From: Haloprofundus halophilus
GTDB taxonomy: Archaea > Halobacteriota > Halobacteria > Halobacteriales > Haloferacaceae
Reading direction: 5' to 3'
Length of the DNA stretch: 64,000 nt
NCBI RefSeq assembly: GCF_003439925.1
Contig: NZ_QQRR01000001.1
Location: 1,834,474-1,898,473 of the forward strand
Below are positions 61,256 to 64,000 of this stretch, piece after piece. The notes beneath the pieces are model-generated. The model saw only the letters and a program-made list of their open reading frames with translations. It had not been told where the DNA came from and did not search any database. The number at the start of each line of letters is the position of its first letter. Positions within the stretch are counted from its first letter, which is position 1. A program made the translations under genes and the position numbers.

Positions 61256-62311
61256 TCAGTGGTCGACGCCGACGGCCGCTTCGACGCTGTCGAAACCGTC
61301 GCGCTCCAGCAACTCCAGCAGCCCTGCGTTGATGTCGCAGGCGACGCTCGGCCCCTCGTAGACGAGCGCCGTGTACAACTGGACGAGACTCGCGCCAGCG
61401 CGTATCTTCTCGTAGGCCCCCTCCGCATCGGAGACGCCGCCGACGCCGATTATTGGAACACTGGTTCGGCGAGCGACGAACCGTATCATCTTCGTCGCGC
61501 GGTTCTCGATGGGTTTCCCGGAGAGGCCGCCGCGCTCGGCCCGGTTCGGGTTCCGCAGCGAGGCGGGTCGCTCCGTCGTCGTGTTGGTGGCGACGACACC
61601 GTCGAGGGACAGGTCGTCGACGACGGCGAGCGCCTCTTCGATAGCCGGTTCCGGCAAGTCCGGGGAGAGTTTGACGAGCAGCGGCGACGCGCCGGCGTCC
61701 GCGAGTCCGCCGAGGATACGCTCCAGGGACTCGCGGTTCTGGAGGTCACGGAGTCCGGGCGTGTTCGGACTGGAGACGTTGACAACGAAGTAGTCGCCCG
61801 CGTCGGCGACGCGTTCGTAGGTGTACAGATAGTCGTCGGCCGCCTCGGTGAGCGGCGTCGACTTCGACTTCCCGATGTTGATGCCGACGGGTACGTCCGG
61901 GAGTTCTCCCGATTCGAGTCGCTCGCCCACCGCGTTGGCCCCGTGGTTGTTGAAGCCCATCCGGTTGACGATGGCCCGGTCCTCGGGGAGACGAAACATC
62001 CGCGGGCGGGGGTTGCCGGGTTGGCGCTCGGCGGTGACGCCGCCGACCTCGACGTGGCCGAAGCCGAGGGCGGCGAGAACCGAGGGAATCTCGGCGTTCT
62101 TGTCGAATCCGGCGGCGACGCCGACGGGGTTGGGGAACGACTCGTCGAACAGATCCACGCGCAGACGGGCGTCGTCGACGGTGTACCGACGCGCGAGAGC
62201 GTCCTCCACTCGGGTGTGTTGTACGGCGCGGAGCAAACGGTGGGTGGTTCGGTGGGCCGTCTCGGGCGGCAGCGTGAACAGCGCCGGTTTCGTCGCGTCG
62301 TACAGTCGCAT
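61256..62311 (-). CDS. pyrD: Quinone-dependent dihydroorotate dehydrogenase PyrD (class 2)
   Basis: 351 residues. TIM-barrel FMN enzyme of pyrimidine synthesis: N-terminal membrane-contact helices PPETAHRTTHRLLRAV, GVAAGFDKNAEIPSVLAALG, NPRPRMFRLPEDRAIVNRMG FNNHGA, NVSSPNTPGLRDLQ, GGLSGKPIENRATKMIRFVA, PIIGVGGVSDAEGAYEKIRA GA. The class 2 serine/asparagine pattern is present. It oxidises dihydroorotate and reduces menaquinone at the membrane. Confidence 0.97.
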   Translation of the reverse strand: MRLYDATKPALFTLPPETAHRTTHRLLRAVQHTRVEDALARRYTVDDARLRVDLFDESFPNPVGVAAGFDKNAEIPSVLAALGFGHVEVGGVTAERQPGNPRPRMFRLPEDRAIVNRMGFNNHGANAVGERLESGELPDVPVGINIGKSKSTPLTEAADDYLYTYERVADAGDYFVVNVSSPNTPGLRDLQNRESLERILGGLADAGASPLLVKLSPDLPEPAIEEALAVVDDLSLDGVVATNTTTERPASLRNPNRAERGGLSGKPIENRATKMIRFVARRTSVPIIGVGGVSDAEGAYEKIRAGASLVQLYTALVYEGPSVACDINAGLLELLERDGFDSVEAAVGVDH

Positions 62312-62392
62312 CGTGCGTACCCTGTCGACGCTGGCGCATTAATCCGCCGGACGCGTCGCTCGACGGGTGGGCTCATCGAGAATTGGACGCTC

Positions 62393-62590
62393 TCAGAAGT
62401 CGTGTTCTACTTCGTCCGGGTCGGCTTTCTGGATGATGATCTTGTTGTCGCGGACGCGGACGAACACTTCGTCACCGATCTCGAGACCAGCGACCGCGAG
62501 TTCGTCTTCGTGGAGGTTCACGTGTACGTTGTGGTATTCGCCGTTTTCGTCTTTGGCACCACTCGGGCTGAGCTTCTTTTTCCGAACCAT
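62393..62590 (-). CDS. AbrB/SpoVT-like small DNA-binding protein (haloarchaeal)
   Basis: 65 residues MVRKKKLSPSGAKDENGEYH with a swapped-hairpin-like body (NVHVNLHEDELAVAGLEIGD EVFVRVRDNKIIIQK). The LEIGDEVFVRVRDNKIIIQ element matches the AbrB/MazE strand-loop-strand. Transition-state regulators of this kind bind DNA as dimers. No toxin partner nearby, so a toxin-antitoxin role is unlikely. TATA-like ATGTATATCC about 30 nt upstream. Confidence 0.75.
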   Translation of the reverse strand: MVRKKKLSPSGAKDENGEYHNVHVNLHEDELAVAGLEIGDEVFVRVRDNKIIIQKADPDEVEHDF

Positions 62591-62778
62591 CGCGGTTGTC
62601 TACTCGAACTTCGCCGTAGGATATACATAAGTGTTGTCTCACCGCGCCTCGCGTGCGCGCGAGCGGAAAACACGACACAGAGGCGGAGTATTCGGCGACG
62701 ACGATGGTCGACCCGCCACTAATCGCCAGCACGCTCGGGGATAATATTTAACAGTTTCGTCGGATAGTGCTCATTTAG

Positions 62779-62796
62779 CCGATATATTTATATCGG
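62779..62796 (+). promoter_or_regulatory. Palindromic TATA region of MC1 gene
   Basis: CCGATATATTTATATCGG is a perfect inverted repeat (CCGATATA/TATATCGG) enclosing the TATA element, about 45 nt before the MC1 ATG. Initiation about 27 nt downstream would be near 62815, giving a short leader. Comparable palindromes surround the rRNA TATA boxes downstream. Confidence 0.65.
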
Positions 62797-62831
62797 ACCG
62801 TGCGTTCGGTTGCCATGGAGAACAGAAAACC

Positions 62832-63140
62832 ATGGTACGTGAAGACGGTAAACGCAATTTTGCCCTTCGAGATACGAGTGGAACAGAGTCGAGCGTGTTC
62901 TCGGGTAACACCCCCCGACAAGCGGCGTTGAAGGCCGCGAGGCGGCTCGAACCGGGGAGTTCCGAGGAGGACGCCGACCGGACCGAGCTCCGGCTCCGAG
63001 AGAAGGGGACGGACAAGGTCCACATCTACGACGGGTGGGCGTGGAACGAGACCGCACCCGACAACAAACCCGACTGGATGCCCGACGACATCACCGAGGC
63101 GAACGTCTCGAAGAAGGGCATCGAACACATCGAAGAGTAG
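62832..63140 (+). CDS. Non-histone chromosomal protein MC1
   Basis: 102 residues MVREDGKRNFALRDTSGTES. MC1 family landmarks: FALRDTSGTESSVFSGNTPR, QAALKAARRLEPG, TELRLREKGTDKVHIYDGWA WNE. It bends DNA and shapes the chromosome. In haloarchaea it replaces or supplements histones. The ATG at 62815 begins a short out-of-frame ORF overlapping the start (see findings). Upstream of the rRNA operon leader. Confidence 0.93.
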   Translation: MVREDGKRNFALRDTSGTESSVFSGNTPRQAALKAARRLEPGSSEEDADRTELRLREKGTDKVHIYDGWAWNETAPDNKPDWMPDDITEANVSKKGIEHIEE

Positions 63141-63380
63141 GAGATTCGCCGTCCGGACATCTTTTGAAGCCGCTGCTCTCCGACAGGATTTTTTATCGCG
63201 TGCTCAGAGGCACAACTGCGCGGCTACCACTCGACCAGACCGCACGTGCGATGCGTGGGATGACCGGTCGACCTCCTGCCGTGCGACACTCCTTTCGGAG
63301 TCACGTCGCCGTTCGACACTCTCGCGTGTCTCTGACTCTCTCGCGGTGTGAAACCGCATGACGGGGAGCACTCGGTTCGA
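63141..63380 (+). other. MC1 to rRNA promoter spacer
   Basis: 240 nt without a gene. It has a T6 run in GATTTTTTATC (63186-63196), which could terminate MC1 transcripts or be a further upstream rRNA promoter (the element sits in a GAT/ATC inverted repeat). Confidence 0.4.
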
Positions 63381-63381
63381 C

Positions 63382-63397
63382 GGTCTTTTATGTGACC
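63382..63397 (+). promoter_or_regulatory. rRNA promoter P1 (TATA in GGTC..GACC)
   Basis: GGTCTTTTATGTGACC: TTTTATG TATA with short inverted arms; 27 nt later is GGTAATGCGA (63408-63417), like the start region of the third promoter, and like known halobacterial rRNA initiation sites. Confidence 0.65.
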
Positions 63398-63493
63398 CTG
63401 CCGTTGCCGGTAATGCGAAGGTCGCCCCCGACAGGGCGGCCGGGGTTGCCCCGAAGTCGTGCTCTGCACGAACCCTGTGGCAGTCCCGAGACG

Positions 63494-63516
63494 ACGCCCT
63501 TATATGCTAAGGGCGT
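63494..63516 (+). promoter_or_regulatory. rRNA promoter P2 (9-bp inverted repeat around TATA)
   Basis: ACGCCCTTA (63494-63502) pairs perfectly with TAAGGGCGT (63508-63516), loop TATGC, TATA CTTATATG inside. Downstream initiation expected near 63528. Confidence 0.65.
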
Positions 63517-63575
63517 TCACGTCGAAGTACGCTCAGGTCGTCGCCGGATATCGATTCGGCGACGACCGGCATCCG

Positions 63576-63599
63576 ATGCCCTTAAGTGTATCAGGGCAT
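63576..63599 (+). promoter_or_regulatory. rRNA promoter P3 (7-bp inverted repeat around TTAAGT)
   Basis: ATGCCCT (63576-63582) pairs with AGGGCAT (63593-63599), loop TAAGTGTATC holds the TATA-like TTAAGT. 27 nt on, AGGTAATGCGGAAAG (63604-63618) is the probable start, matching P1. Confidence 0.65.
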
Positions 63600-63688
63600 T
63601 CGGAGGTAATGCGGAAAGACAAGACACGATGCGATTGCGAGGCCGTTCAACTCGGCCATCAATCGTGGACTGGTCGAAGCGAATCCGA

Positions 63689-63702
63689 CGGGTTTATACC
63701 CG
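63689..63702 (+). promoter_or_regulatory. rRNA promoter P4 (CGGGTTTATACCCG)
   Basis: CGGGT and ACCCG flank TTAT, and outside them AAGCGA (63677-63682) and TCGCTT (63707-63712) also pair. TTTATA is the closest TATA box to the 16S gene (about 220 nt upstream). Confidence 0.65.
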
Positions 63703-63722
63703 CGAATCGCTTTGACTCAGGT

Positions 63723-63914
63723 CCGAAGGAAATGAGGATTCCGCCCCTGCGGTCCGCCGTACAGACGGAATCTGATGTGAGCCAACGTAGTTCGGTGACA
63801 CCCGACCGACCGACGGTCCCGTCATCGAACTCGGACCATGCAATACCTATAACGGTGATTCGCTCCCGTCAGGGAGCAAATCCCGCCACCCCCTGACCCA
63901 TTCGGGTCAGGAAC
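63723..63914 (+). ncRNA. 5' leader of the pre-rRNA transcript
   Basis: About 190 nt between the P4 start region and 16S. Contains hairpins GCTCCC/GGGAGC (63862-63877) and CCTGACCC/GGGTCAGG (63892-63911, loop ATTC), just before the 16S 5' end. It should hold the 5' arm of the 16S processing stem; the 3' arm lies outside this window. TATAAC at 63848-63853 is noted but is inside the leader. Confidence 0.6.
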
Positions 63915-64000
63915 ATTCCGGTTGATCCTGCCGGAGGTCATTGCTATCGGGGTCCGATTTAGCCATGCTAGTTGTACGAGTTCAGACTCGTAGCGGATAG
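63915..64000 (+). rRNA. rrs: 16S ribosomal RNA, 5' end (partial)
   Basis: Starts with ATTCCGGTTGATCCTGCCGG, the universal archaeal 16S 5' end, followed by AGGTCATTGCTATCGGGGTC and GATTTAGCCATGCTAGTTGT as in halobacteria. The rest of the gene and the operon continue beyond the window. Confidence 0.98.

Noticed and set aside
63848..63853. TATAAC as fifth rRNA promoter
   Set aside because: Initiation would fall about 40 nt before 16S, inside processing hairpins; no arms like the other promoters.
63459..63896. ORFs in the rRNA leader (e.g. 145 codons)
   Set aside because: They run through known-type rRNA promoters and leader hairpins.
1..64000. tRNA genes, insertion sequences, att sites, prophage or origin of replication
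   Set aside because: No cloverleaf-like or T-loop GTTCAAATC-type sequence in spacers, no transposase or integrase, no orc1/cdc6 gene or ORB-like repeats seen by reading.

Overview
The window is haloarchaeal chromosome (class Halobacteria; gene content and order suggest the Haloferacales, but I cannot name a genus from sequence alone). Evidence: very GC-rich genes with strongly acidic proteins, TATA boxes about 27 nt before start codons with little or no 5' UTR, a halobacterial plant-type 2Fe-2S ferredoxin, a Tat-dependent lipoprotein solute receptor, a PGF-CTERM surface protein, an MC1 chromosomal protein, archaeal tRNA-splicing endonuclease, and the 5' end of an archaeal 16S rRNA at the right edge. 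It looks like ordinary core chromosome; I see no insertion sequence, prophage, integrase, CRISPR array or tRNA gene.

Layout. 1-3.2 kb: DUF1850 protein and fused TAXI-type TRAP permease. 3.2-9.9 kb: mostly minus-strand housekeeping genes (membrane protein, FAD oxidoreductase, YigZ/IMPACT protein, ACT regulator, hisB, hisA) with three plus-strand genes, one a 54-aa membrane protein. 10-17.5 kb, plus strand: two tandem PiT phosphate permeases, ferredoxin, GntP permease, prepilin peptidase, hisI and a coiled-coil protein. 17.5-30.4 kb, minus strand: phosphoglucosamine mutase, the four-gene 2-oxoacid dehydrogenase operon (E1 alpha, E1 beta, E2, E3), M20 peptidase, lipoyl synthase, and a trehalose operon (small protein-otsA-otsB). 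Lipoyl synthase lies close to the E2 that needs lipoate. 30.5-37.4 kb: Bat-type regulator, MATE exporter, Ski2/Hel308-type helicase, HAD phosphatase, PGF-CTERM protein. 37.4-40 kb: ABC exporter with its TetR regulator.

40-44 kb: NucS-like/zinc-finger protein, then endA-trpS, a lipoprotein gene. 44-52 kb: ornithine-cyclodeaminase family enzyme divergent from an FAD amine oxidase, followed by a complete liv-type ABC importer (livK-H-M-G-small ORF-F) held together by 4-nt stop/start overlaps; together they read as an amino-acid uptake and oxidation module. 52-63 kb: pheS-pheT, a trans-sulfuration enzyme, an FMN-binding protein, valS, an FNT channel, pyrD, an AbrB-like protein and MC1. 63.1-64 kb: multi-promoter leader of an rRNA operon and the first bases of 16S rRNA.

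The most interesting signal is upstream of pheST: a TATA box with correctly spaced leaderless start drives a 27-codon ORF ending Phe-Gly-Phe-Phe-Phe-Thr-Ala-Ala, followed by overlapping, mutually exclusive inverted repeats. This resembles a bacterial phe-type leader peptide in an archaeon and has not, to my knowledge, been described there. Other notable points are TATA boxes embedded in inverted repeats at the rRNA and MC1 promoters, a repeat-built small ORF coupled between livG and livF, in-frame 9-bp repeat expansions in two genes, and related pyrimidine-rich repeats downstream of pheT, the trans-sulfuration gene and valS.
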